Below, piece after piece: positions 24,473 to 37,600 of a stretch of 64,000 nucleotides of DNA. Each line of letters opens with the position of its first letter. Within the stretch, counting starts at the first letter, position 1. Both the position numbers and the translations under genes were made by a program. The notes below the pieces were generated by a model. The model was given only the letters and a program-made list of their open reading frames with translations. It had not been told where the DNA came from and ran no database searches. Source of the DNA: Posidonia oceanica (taxonomy: Eukaryota > Streptophyta > Magnoliopsida > Alismatales > Posidoniaceae); the NCBI GenBank assembly GCA_037176725.1, contig JAZBRS010000020.1:51674001-51738000 (forward strand). The letters are read 5' to 3'.

Positions 24473-25616
24473 TTTTTTTTTTTCTAAGCAAAAGGAGGGA
24501 GACCCTCAAAGTAATATTAAAAAGGAAACTATATAGAGAGCATGCCAGGGTTCCCAGAGAGCCCACCTCAAAACCCACAGCAGGAGTGCAAAACTCAAAT
24601 CAAAGAAACAAGCTCAAGCTAAACCAAACAGGCCAACCAAAGCCGAACAAAATATGCCCAAGCCCATACCATGCCGTAATTGCAAGCAAGCCTAATCCAA
24701 AAGAGAAAATCGACAGCTAACAGGCCTGAACCCAGCCTAATAACACTTGAAGAAAGAGGCTTCTAAAAGCATGCATGCTCATGTAGAGTCCGGACCAAAG
24801 CGCCACGAGTGCCAACAGAGTGCAAAGGATTTCAAAAATTTTCAAAAACCCATCCTCTCCACCTGAAACAACTTAAGCTCAAAACAAAGCATGGTCAGGG
24901 TGATGGGTCGGTGCATGTCTTCGAAGATTCGCCAGTTCCTCTCCGTCCAAATCCCAGAGATTACTCCACAGAAGGTGTGTCCCACACGGCGCTGGAGTCG
25001 CTTCGGGACGTGCAGCTGCTGTAGCCTGTAGTTGATGAAAGTGGTATCTTCTAGTAGGGATGAAGTCGCCAGAATCTCCGACACACTTAGTTGAGGAGCA
25101 AACTCAGTCCACACCTCTCTAGCATACACACAGGACCACATCAAATGATCGATCGTCTCCACAGCATTCCAACACAGTATGCAATGAGAGGCCATCACGA
25201 AGCCCTGACGGAGAGACCTCCAGGTGCAGAAAACATGGCGAGGAATAGCACTACCATTCCAAATAAGAGAAGCCTAGGGCACTTTAGAATTTCGTTGGCA
25301 AACTGCCTCCCAAGCTGAGCGAATTGTGAACCCATCTCTTGTGGGGATCTATAGGATGGAGTCACTACCAGAACCAATCGGAGTAGCACGGATCGCTAGC
25401 CACAACTCGTGCATGTCCAAAGTCGTGGGTGTGGGGAGGTTCCAGTGATGTCCAACCATGAAGGTCCCCACATTGCGGAGCTTGTCACAAACCATGGGTC
25501 CATGAAGAACTTGAACGTGAGACCATCCCCTAAATTGTATTGCAGAACGTCGGCAGCTAACGATCTAATTCAGAGGATTCCCTTCCAAGCCCAAGAAGCT
25601 TTCTGTGGAGGCCAGC
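24473..25616 (-). mobile_element. 5'-truncated L1-type LINE (copy C)
   Basis: Minus strand; poly(A) tail at 24473-24483, then the family 3' end (CTAAGCAAAAGGAGGGAGAC). The 3' UTR extends to about 24840. An ORF2 C-terminal fragment follows, and the copy breaks off near 25616, where satellite (CTGGACGGATAAATTACAGC) resumes. The same satellite variant (CTGGACGGACAGATTATAGC) occurs uninterrupted near 32596, which fixes the junction. Confidence 0.88.
24842..25616 (-). pseudogene. LINE ORF2 C-terminal fragment (zf-RVT)
   Basis: The open stretch 24842-25198 encodes a well-preserved zf-RVT region. It has C-I-L-C-W-N near its start, then T-I-D-H-L-M-W-S-C, then W-T-E-R-N-W-R-I-F-E-D near the end. Upstream, 25195-25600 holds less open sequence of the adjoining region (D-P-W-F-V-T, F-N-L-G-D-G-L readable in pieces). 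The RT domain is absent. It is closer to copy D than to A or B in this region: both have an L-C-W-N-A-x-E-T-x-D-H-L-M-W block. Confidence 0.75.
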
Positions 25617-28600
25617 TGGACGGATAAATTACAGCATGATTGATTTCTCATATCGGACGGACGAGGACAAGTTCTCGTTTCGTGTGTCTTCGTACCAGAT
25701 AGACGATGTCCTGCCAGCTTGATTGCCCATACCGGATGGATGAGGACAATCTCCCCTATCACGTGACTTGGTACCGGACAAACGAAGTCCCGCTTGCTTG
25801 ATTCCTCTTACCGGACGAACGAGGGCAAGTTCTCCTTTCGCACATCTTCGTACCAGACGGATGAAGTCCCACCAACTTGATTCCTCATACTGAACAGACG
25901 AGGAGAAGCACTCCTTTCGCGTGACTTCATACTGGACAGATGAAGTCTGACATGCTTGATTCCTTCGTACTAGACGAACAAGGACAAGCCCTCCAATTAC
26001 GCAATTCGTACCAGATGGACGAAATCCTGCTTGCTTGATTTCTCGTACCTGATTGACGAGGACATGCCCTCTTTTAGCACTTCTTTGTCCCGGACGGACG
26101 CAGTCCTTCCCACTTGAATCCTTGCACCAGACGGACGAGGAGAAGCTTTCATTTCACACTACTTCGTACCAGACAGACGAAATCTCGCCTGCTTGATTCC
26201 TCATACCGGACGGACAAGGACAAGCTCTACTTTTGCGCGACTTCGTACCAAATGGATGAATTCCGGCCAAATAGATTCCTCGTATCGTACGAACAAGGAC
26301 AAGTTCTCCTTTCGTGCATCTTCGTACCGGACACACGAAGTACCACCTACTTGATTCCTCGTACCAGATGGATGAGGACAAACTCTCTTTTTGCGCAACT
26401 TCGTACTGGATGAACGAAGTCCCGTGTGCTTGATTCCTCGTACCGGACCATCAAGGTCAAGCTCTCCTTTTGCATGATTTCGTTTCGAACGGACAAAGTC
26501 TCGCGTGCTTGATTCCTCATACCGGACCGTCGAGGTCAAGCTCTCCATTCGCACGACTTCGTACCAGACGAACGAAGTCCAACATGCTTGATTCCTCATA
26601 CCAGACGGACTAGGACAAGGTCTCCTATCGCGTGACTTCGTACTGGATAGACGAAGTCCAACCTGCTTGATTCGTCGTACCAGACGGACGAGGACTAGCC
26701 ATCCTATCACGTGACTTCGTAAGAGGCAAATGAAGTCCCGCTTGCTTCATTCCTTATACCAGACAGAAGAGGATATGCTTTCCTATCGCAAGTCTTCGTA
26801 CTGGACAGACGAAGTCCCGCTAGCTCGATTCCTTGTACCTGACGGATGAAGAGAAGCACTCCTTTCACGTGACTTCATACTGGACAGACGAAGTCCCACG
26901 TGCTTGATTCCATCGTACTGCACAAACAAGGACAAGCTCTCCTTTCATGCGACTTCGTATCGGACGGACGAAGTCACACTTCCTTGATTCCTCGTACTGG
27001 AAGGACGAGGACATGCCCTTGTTTCGTGCTTATTTGTACCGAACAGATGAAGTCCCTCCCACAAGATTCCTAGTACCCGACGAACGAGGACAAGCTTTCG
27101 TTTCACGTGATTTCGTATCAGACGGATGAAGTCCCGCCTATTTGATTCCTCGTACCAGACAGACGAGGACAAGCTCACCAATCACGTGACTTCGTATCGG
27201 ATGGATGAATTCCCACCTGATTAATTCCTTGTATCGGACGAACGAGGATATGTTCGCCTTTCACGCATCTTCGTACCAGACGGACAAAGTCCCGCCTACT
27301 TGATTCCTCGTACCGGACGGACAATGACAAGCTCTCCTTCCGTGCGACTTCGTACAAACGAACGAAGTCCAGCCAGCTTCATTCCACATACCAGACAGGC
27401 AAGGACAAGCCCTACTATCGCGTGACTTCGTATCTGATGGACGAAGTCCAGCCTGCTTGATTCCTCGTACCAGACAGAAGAGGACAAGCCCTCCTATCAT
27501 GCGACTTCGTACTAGATGGACGAAGTCCCGCCTGCTTGATTCCTTGTATGGGATGGAAGCGGACATACTTTCCTTTCGTATGACTTGTAGTGGATGGACG
27601 AAGTCCCGCCTGCTTGATTCCTCGTAAGGGGTGGACGAGGACAAGCTCTCCTTCGTGTGACTTCGTACTGGACGAACGAAGTTACGCGTGCTTGATTCCT
27701 CGTACCGGACAGACGAGGTCAAGCCCTCCTTTTACGCGACATCGTACCGGACAGATGAAGTGTAGCATGCTTGATTCCTTGTACCAGAAGGACGAGGACA
27801 GCCCTCCTATCGCGCGACTTCGTACTAGACGGACAAAGTCCAGCCAGCTTGATTCCTCATAGCAAATGGACGTGGACAAGCCCTCCTGTCACGTGACTTC
27901 GTACTAGACTGATGTAGTCTCGCCTGCTTGATTTCTCGTAACGGACGTTAGAGGACTTGCTTTCCTTTTGCACGACTTCGTACCGGACGGACGAAGTCCC
28001 GCCTGCTTGATTCCTCGTAACAGACGGACGAGGACAGGCTCTCCTTTCGTGCAACATCATAACGGACGGACGTAGTCCCGCTTGCATGTTTCGTCGTACC
28101 AGATGGACAAGAACAAGTCCTCCTTTCGAGCAACTTCATACCAAACAGACGAAGTGCCGCCTACTTGATTCCCTGTAACGAACAGACAAGGACAAGCTCT
28201 CCTTTCGCGTGACTTTGTACTAGACGAACAAAGTTGCGCGTGCTCGATTCCTCGTACCAGACGGACGAGGTCAAGCCCTCCTTTTGCGCGACTTCGTACC
28301 GGACGGATGAATTCAAACCTACTTGATTCCTTGTACCCGATGAACGAGGACAAGCACACCTTTCTCACAACATCATACTAGTCGGACGAAGTCCTGCCTG
28401 CATGATTCCTCATACCAGATGGAAGAGGACATGCTCACCGTACGCGCGACTTCATAACGAACGGACGAAGTCCCACCTGCTTGATTCCTCATACTGGACG
28501 AATGAGGACAAGCCCACCATTCGCACGACTTCGTAACAGACGACCGAAGTCCTACTTTCTAGATTCCTCATACCGGATGGACGAGGACAAGCCCTTGTTT

Positions 28601-31600
28601 CGCGCCTTCGTACTGGATGGACGATGTCCCTCCCACTAGATTCTTGGTACCGAATGGACAAGGACAAGCCCTCCTTTCGCGCGACTTCGTACCGAACGGA
28701 CGTAGTCCTGCCTGCTAGATTCCACGTACTTAATGGACAACAACAAGCCCTCCTATTACCTGACTTCGTACCGGACAGACAAAGTCACGCCAGCTTGATT
28801 CCTCGTAACAAATGAACGAGGACAAGCACACGTTTCGCGCGACATCGTACCATACGGAAGAAGTCCCGCCTACTTGATCCCTTTTACCGAATGGAAGAGG
28901 ACATGCTTTCCTTTCGCATGACTTCGTACCGAATGGGCGAAGTCCTGCCTGCTTGATTCTTCATACCGGACGGACGAGGACATGCTCTCCTTTCACGTGA
29001 CTTCGTACCGGACGGATGTAGTCCTGCTTGCTTGATTCATCGTTACGGACAGATGGGGACAAGTCCTCATTTCGAACAACTTCGTACTGGTCGAACGAAG
29101 TCTCACCTACTTGATTACTCAATCTGGACCAACGAGGACAAGCACAACTTTCACGTGACTTCCTACCGGATGGGCGTAGTCCCGCTTGCTTGATTCCTCA
29201 AACCAGATGGACGAGGACAAGCTCTCCTTTCGTGCGACTTCGAACCAGACGGATGAAGTCTTGCCTACTTGATTCCTTGTACTAGATGGACAAGGACAAG
29301 CTCTCCTTTCGTGCGACTTCTCAATAGATGGACAAAGTCACACCTACTAGATTTCTCGTACCGGATGAACGATGACATGCATTCCATTCGGGCGACATCA
29401 TACCAGACGGATGAAGTCCCGCCTGCTTGATTCCTCATACCTGATGGAAGAGGACAAGCTTTCCTTTCGCACAACTTCGTACCAGACGGACGAAGTCCCG
29501 CCCACCTGATTCCTCATACCAGACTGACGAGGACAAGCTTTCCTTTGCACGACTTCGTATCGGACGAACGTAGTCCTGCTTGCTTTATTCCTCGTACCAG
29601 ATGGACAGGGACAAGTCCTCCTTCCGAGCGACTTCTTACTAGACAGACAAAGTCCTGCCTACGTAATTCCTCGTACTAGATGGATGAGGACAAGCCCTCC
29701 TTTCACGTGACTTCGTACCGAATGGACGAAATCTAGCTTGCCTGATTCCATGTACTAGAAGGACGAGGACAAGCCCTCCTTTCGCGTGACTTCGTACCAC
29801 ACAGACGAAGTCCCTCCCGCTTGATACCTCATACTGAACGGACGATGACAATCTATCCTTTCATGCGACTTCGTACCGGACGGACGAAATCCCGCCTGCT
29901 TGATTCCTCGTACCGGACGGACGAGGAGATGCACTCCTTTCGCGCGACTTCGTACCAGACGGACGTAGTCCTACTTGCTTGATTCCACATACCAGACTGA
30001 TGGGGACTAGTCCTCCTTTCGAGCAAGTTCGTACCAGACTAACAAGGACATGTTTTTCTTTCTCGCGACTTCGTACCGGATGGACGAAATCTAGCTTAAT
30101 TCCATGTACCAGAAAGACGAGGACAAGCCCTCGTTTCACGCGACTTCGTACTAGACAGATGAAGTCGCTCTCGCTTAATACCTCTTACCAGACAAACGAC
30201 GACAATCTTTCCTTTCGCACGACTTCGTATCGGACGGAGGAAGTCCCACCGGCTTGATTCCTCATACCAGACAGACGAGGACAAGCTCCCCTTTCACGTG
30301 ACTTCGTGCCAGACAAACGAAGTCCCACCTGATTGATTCCTAGTACCGGATGGTTGAGGACTAGTTCTTCTTTCGCACGGCATCGTACCGGATAGACGAA
30401 GTCCCACCTGCTTGATTCCTCATTCCAGATGGACAAGGATGAGCTCGCCTTTCGCACGACTTCGTACTAGACAGACGATGTCCCGCCTGATTGATTCTTC
30501 GTACCAGATGGTTGAGGACAAGTTCTCCTTTTACGCGGCTTCGTACCGGACGAAGGATGTCCTGCCAGCTTGATTCCTCATACCGGACGGACGAGGGCAA
30601 TCTCTCCTTTCATGCGACTTGGTACCAAAGAGACGAAGTCCCACCTGCTTGATTCCACATACCGAACAAACATGGACAATCTCTCATTTCATGCGACTTA
30701 GTACTGGATGGATGAAGTCCCGCCTACATGATTACTCGTACTAGATGAATGAGGAGAAGCACTCCTTTCACGTGACTTCATACTGGACGGACGAAATCCT
30801 ACTAGCTTTAATCCTCATACCGAACGGACTAGGACAAGCTGTCCTTTTCTGCAACTTCATACCGAACAGACGAAGTCCCGCCTGCTTGATTCCTCATACC
30901 GCATGGACGAGGACAAGCTCCCCTTTCATGCTACTTCGTACCAGACAGACGAAGTCCTGCTTGCTTGTTTCATTGTACCGAATGGATGAGGACAAGCTCT
31001 CCATTTGTGTGACTTTGTATCGGACGGACGAAGTCCCGCCTATTTGATTCCTCATATCGGATGGGCGAGGACAAGCCCTCCTTTCATGCGACCTCATAGC
31101 GGACGGACGAAGTCCAGCCAGCATGATTCCTCGTATCACACAGGCGAGAACAAGCCCACTTTTCGTGCAACTTCATACCGAACAGACGAAGTCCCGCATG
31201 CTTGATTCCTCGTACCGGACCGACGAGGACATGCCCTCCAAAACATGACTACGTACCGGATGGACGAAGTCCCGTCTGCTTGATTCCTCGTATTAGACGA
31301 ACGTGGACAAGCTCTCCTTGCGCGACTTCGAACTAGACGGATGTAGTCCCACCTGCTTGATACCTAGTACCAACCGGATGAGGACATGCTCTCTTTTTGC
31401 GCGACTTCGTAAGAGACGGATGAAGTCCCACCTGCTTGATTCGTCATACCGGACGGACGAGAAAGAGCCTTCCCTTCATGCGACTTCGTACCGAAGGGAC
31501 AAAGTCCCGCATGCTTGATTCCTCATACCGGAGGACGAGGACAAGCCCTTCTTTCATGCGACATCGTACCAGACAAATGAAGTCCCTCCCACTTGATTCC

Positions 31601-34600
31601 TCATACCAGACGGACGAGGATAGGCTTTCGTTACACGCGACTTTGTACCGAACGGACGAAGTCCCACTAACTTGATTCCTCGTACCGGACAGACGAGGAC
31701 ACGCTCTCCTTTTGCTTGACTTCGTACCAGATGGTCGAATTCCCATCTGATCGATTCCTCGTTTCGGACAGACGAGGACAAGTTCTCCTTTTACGCTTCT
31801 TCATACCGGACGGACGAAGTCTCTCCTGCTTGATTCCGCAAACAAGAAGGACGAGGACAAGCTCTCCTTTCGCACGACTTTGTACTAGACGAATGGAGAC
31901 CTATGTGCTTGATTCTTTGTACCAAATGGACGAGGTCAAGCTATCATTTTGAGCAACTTCGTACCGGACAGACAAAGTCCCGCCTACTTGATTCCTCGTA
32001 CCAGACGGACACGGACAAGCCCTCTTTTCACGCTACTTCATACTGGACAGACGAAGTTACGCTTCCTTGATTCCTTGTACCGGATGGACGAGGACAAGAC
32101 CTCATTTCGCGTGACTTCGTACCAAACGAAGGAAGTCCCTCTCGCTTGATTCCTCGTACCGAACAGACAAGGACAAGCTTTCCTTTCATGCGACTTCATA
32201 CTGGACGAAGGAAGTCCCTCTCGCTTGATTCCTCATACCGAACAGACAAGGACAAGCTTTCCTTTCACGCGACTTTGTACCAGACGGACGATGTCCCACC
32301 TGCAGGTTTCCCCATACCGGACGGACGAGGACAAGCTCTCGTTTCACGCAACTTTGTACCAGGCAGACGAAGTCTCGCATGATTGATTCCTTGTACCAGA
32401 TGGATGAGGACAAGTTCTCCTATCAAGTGGCTTCGTACTAGACGGACGATGTCCCACATGCTTGATTCCTCGTATCGGACGGACGAGGACAAGCTCTTCT
32501 TTCGCGCAACTTCGTTCTAGATGGATGAAGTCCCGCTTGATTGATTCCATGTACCGGACGAACGAGGACAAGCTCTCATTTCGCTCAACTTCGTACTGGA
32601 CGGACAGATTATAGCATGATTGATTTCTCATATCAGACGAAAGAGGACAAGTTCTCGTTTCGTGTGTCTTTGTACCGGACAGACGATGTCCTGCCTACTT
32701 GATTGCCCATACTGGACGGACGAGGACAATCTCCCCTTTCACGTGACTTGGTACCAGACAAACGAAGTCCCGCCTACTTGATTCCTCATACCGGACGGAT
32801 GAGGACAAGTTCTCCTTTTGCACGTCTTCGTACCGGACGGATGAAGTCCCGCCAACTTGATTCCTCGTATCGGACGGACAAGGAGAAGCACCCCTTTCAC
32901 GCGATTTCATATTGGACAGACGAAGTCCGGCGTGCTTGATTCCTTCGTACTGGACGAACAAGTACAAGCCCACCAGTCACGCTGCTTCGTACCAGATGGA
33001 CGAAGTCCCGCTTGCTTGATTTCTCATACCGAATTGACAAGGACATGCCCTCTTTTCACTCTTCTTTGTCCCGGACAGACGCAGTCCTTCCCACTTGAAT
33101 CCTTGCACCGGACGGACGAGGACAAGCTTTCGTTTCTCATGACTTCATACCAGTCGGACAAACTCTTGCCTGCTTGATTCTTCATACCGGACGGACGAGG
33201 ACAAGCTCAACTTTCGTACGACTTCGTATCGGACAGACGAATTCCCGCCAAATAGATTCCTCGTATCGGACGAACAAGGTGATGTACCGGACGGACGAAG
33301 TACCACCTACTTGATTACTCGTGCCGGACGAATGAGGACAAGCTCTCCTTTTGCGTGACTTCATACTGGACGAACGAAGTCCCATGTGCTTGATTCCTCG
33401 TACCGGACCGTCGAGGTCAAGGTCTCCTTTCACGTGATTTCGTTCCGAACAGACGAAGTCCTGCATGCTTGATTCCTCATACCGGACCGTTGAGCTCATG
33501 CTCTCCATTCACACGACTTCGTACTGGACGGACGAAGTCCGACATGCTTGATTCATCATACCAGACGGACTAGGACAAGCCCTCCTATCGCACGTCTTCG
33601 TATTGCACAGATGAAGTCTAGCCAGCTTGATTCCTCGTACCATACGGACAAGGACTAGCCATCCTATCGCGCGACTTTGTAAGAGGCAGACAAAGTCCCG
33701 CTTTCTTGATTCCTCGTACCGGATGGAAGAGGATATGCTTTCCTTTCGCACGTCTTCGTACTGGATGGACGAAGTCCCGCTAGCTTGATTCCTCGTACCT
33801 GATGGACGAAGAGAAGCACTCCTTTCATGTGACTTCATACTAGACGGACGAAGTCCTGCATGCTTGATTCCATCGTATGCATGAACATGGACAAGCTCTC
33901 CTTTCACATGACTTCGTATCGGACTGAAGAAGTCACACTTCCTTGATTCCTTGTACTGGAAGGACAAGGACATGCCCTCGTTTCACACTTCTTCATACCG
34001 AACAGACGAAGTCCCTCCCACTTGATTACTGGTACCGGACGGACGAGGACAAGCTTTCGTTTCACGTGACTTCGTACCGGACGAACGAAGTCCCGCCTAC
34101 ATGATTCCTCATACCGGACGGATGAGGACGAGCTCACCATTCACACGACTTCATACCGGATGGACGAATTCCCGCCTGATTAATTCCTCATATCTGATGG
34201 ACGAGGACATGTTCGCCTTTCATGCATCTTCGTACCGGACGGACGAGGACAAGCTCTCCTTTCGCATGACTTTGTACAAATGAACGAAGTCCAGCGTGCT
34301 TGATTCCACATACCAGATGGGCGAGGACAAGTGCTCCTATCGCATGACTTCGTACCGGATGGACGAAGTCCAACCTGCTTGTTTCCTCGTACCAGATAGA
34401 GGAGGACAAGCCCTCCTATCATGCGACTTCGTACCAGACGGACGAAGTCCCACCTGCTTGATTCCTTGTACGGGACGGAAGAGGACATGCTTTCCTTTCG
34501 TATGACTTTGTAGCGGATGGACGAAGTCCGGCCTGCTTGATTCCACGTATGGGACGGACGAGGACAAGCTCTCCTTTTGCGTGACTTCGTACTGGACGAA

Positions 34601-37600
34601 CGAAGTCATGCGTGGTTGATTCCTCGTACCAAATGGACGAGGTCAAGCCCTGCTTTTGCGTGACTTCGTACCGGATGGACGAAGAGCAGCTTGCTTGATT
34701 CCTCGTACCAGAAGGACGAGGACAGCCCTCCTATCGCGCAACTTCGTACCGGACAAACGAAGTCCTGCCAGTTTGATTCCTCGTACCGAATGGACGTGGA
34801 CAAGCCCTCCTATCACATGACTTCGTGCCAGACTGACGTAGTCCCGCCTACTTGATTTCTCGTAACGGACGTCAGAGGACATGCTTTCCTTTTGCACAAC
34901 TTCGTACCGGACGGACGAAGTCCCGCTTGCTTGATTCCTCATAACAGATGGACGAGGATAGGCTCTCCTTTCGTGTGTCTTCGTAATAGTAGGACATAGT
35001 CCCGCTTGCATGTTTCCTTGTACCGGACGAACGAGAACAAGTCCTCCTTTCGGGCAACTTCTTACCGGACAGACGAAGTGCCACCTACTTGATTCAACGT
35101 AATGGATGGACAAGGACAAGTGCTCCATTCGCGTGACTCGTACTAGACGAACGAAGTCGTGCGTGCTTGATTCCTAGTACCAGACGGACGAGGTCAAGCC
35201 CTCCTCTTGCGCGACTTCGTACCGGATGGACGAAGTCAAGCATGCTTGATTCCTCGTACCCGATGAACGAGGACAAGCACACCTTTCTAGCAACATCGTA
35301 CCAGTCGAACGAAGTCTTGCCTGCTTGATTCCTCATACCAGATGGAAGAGGACATGCTCACTGTACGCGTGACTTCGTAACAAATGGACGAAGTCCTGCC
35401 TACATGATTCCTCGTACCAGACAGACGAGGACATGCCCACCATTCGCGCGACTTCATACCGGACGGTCGAAGTCCCGCTTGCTAGATTCCTCGTACCGGA
35501 TGGATAAGGACAAGCCCTCATTTCGTGCGACTTTGTACCGGACGGACGATGTCCCTCCCACTTGATTCCTGGTACCGGATAGACAAGGACAAGCCCTCCT
35601 TTCGCGTGACTTAGTACCAGATGGACGTAGTCCTACCTGCAAGATTCCTCATACTTAACGGACGACGACAAGCCCTCCTATTGTCTGACTTCGTACCAGA
35701 CGTACAAAGTCACGCCAGCTTGATTCCTCATAACAGATGAACGAGGATAAGCACAGGTTTCAAGCAACATCATACCATACGAACGAAGTCCCGCTTGCTT
35801 GATCCCTCATACCGGACGGAAGAGGACATGCTTTCCTTTTGCACGACTTTGTACTGGACGGGCGAAGTCTCGCCTGCTTGATTCCTCGTACCGGATGGAC
35901 GTGGACATGCTCTCCTTTCGCGCGACTTCGTATCAAACAGACGTAGTCCTGCTTGCTTGATTCATCGTACCAGACAGAAGGGGACTAATCCTCATTCCGA
36001 GTGACTTCGTACCGGTCAGACGAAGTCCTGCCTGCTTGATTACTCATTTCGGACCAACGAGGACAAGCACAACTTTCACGCGACTTTGTACTGGACGGAC
36101 GTAGTCCTAGTTGCTTGATTCCTCAAACCGGACGGACGAGGACAAGGCCTCCTTTCGTGCGACTTCGTACCAAATGGACGAAGTCCCGCCTGCTTGATTC
36201 CTTGTACCGAATGGACATTGACAAGCTCACCTTTCGTGCGACTTCTTAACAGACAAACAAAGTCACACCTGCTAGATTCCTCATACCGAATGAACGATGA
36301 TATGCACTCCATTCGGGCGACATCATACCAGACGGATGAAGTCCTGCCTGCTTGATTCCTCATACCTGATGAAAGAGGACAAGCTTTCCTTTCGCACAAC
36401 TTCGTACCAGACGGATGAAGTCCCGCCTACATGATTCCACATACCAAACTAATGAGGGCAAGCTTTCCCTTCGTGCGACTTCATACCGGACAGACGTAGT
36501 CCTACTTGCTTTATTCCTTGTACTAGACGGACAGGGACCAGTCCTCCTTTGGAGCGACTTCTTACTAGACAGATAGAGTCCCGCCTACGTAATTCCTTGT
36601 ACCAGATGGACGAGCACAAGCCCTCCTTTCACGCGACTTCATACAAGATGGACGAAATCTAGCTTGCTTGATTCCATGTACTAGAAGGACGAGGGCAAGC
36701 CCTTGTTTCGTGTGACTTCGTACTGCACAGACGAAGTCCTTCCCGCTTGATACCTCTTACCGAACGGACGACGACAATCTATCCTTTCTCGTGGCTTCGT
36801 ACCGGACGGACGAAGTCCCACCTGCTTGATTCCTCGTACCAGTTTGACAAGAACATGCTCTCCTTTCGCACGACATCGTACCGGATGGACGAAGTACCAC
36901 CTACTTGATTCCTCATACCGGACGGACGAGGGCAAGCTCTCCTTTCGTGTGACTTCGTACTAGACGAACGAAGTCCCACGTGCTTGATTCCTCATACCAG
37001 ACCGTCGAGGTCAAGCTCTCCTTTCACACGATTTCGTTTCGAACGAACGAAGTCCCATGTGCTTGATTCCTCGTACCGGACCGTCGAGTTCAAGCTCTCC
37101 TTTCACACAACTTCGTGCTGGATGGACGAAGTCCAACCTGCTTGATTCGTCATACCAGACGGACTAGGACACGCCCTCCTATTGCGCGACTTTGTACAGG
37201 ACAGACGAAGTCCAGCATGCTTGATTCCTCGTACCAAATGGACGAGGAATAGCCATCCTATCATGCGCCTTCGTAAGAGGCAGATGAAGTCCCGCCTGCT
37301 TGATTCCTCGTACCAGACGGAAGAGAACATGCTTTCCTTTCTCACGTCTTCAAACTGGACGGACGAAGTCCCGCCAGCTTGATTCCTCGTACATGACGGA
37401 CGAAGAGAAGCACTCCTTTGACGTGACTTTAAACTGGACGGATGAAGTCCAGCGTGCTTGATTCCATCGTACTGCACGAACAAGGACAAGCTCTCCTTTC
37501 ACGCGTCTTCGTATCGGACGAACGAAGAAGGACGAGGACATGCCCTCGTTTCGCGCTTCTTCATACCAAACGGACGAAGTCCCTCCCATTTGATTCCTGG

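Noticed and set aside
16001..25640. Single clean insertion of the LINE cluster with target-site duplication
   Set aside because: Flanks (…GAAGTCCCA and CTGGACGGATAAATT…) show no convincing duplication, and the right flank's homologue at 32.6 kb is not continued by the left flank.
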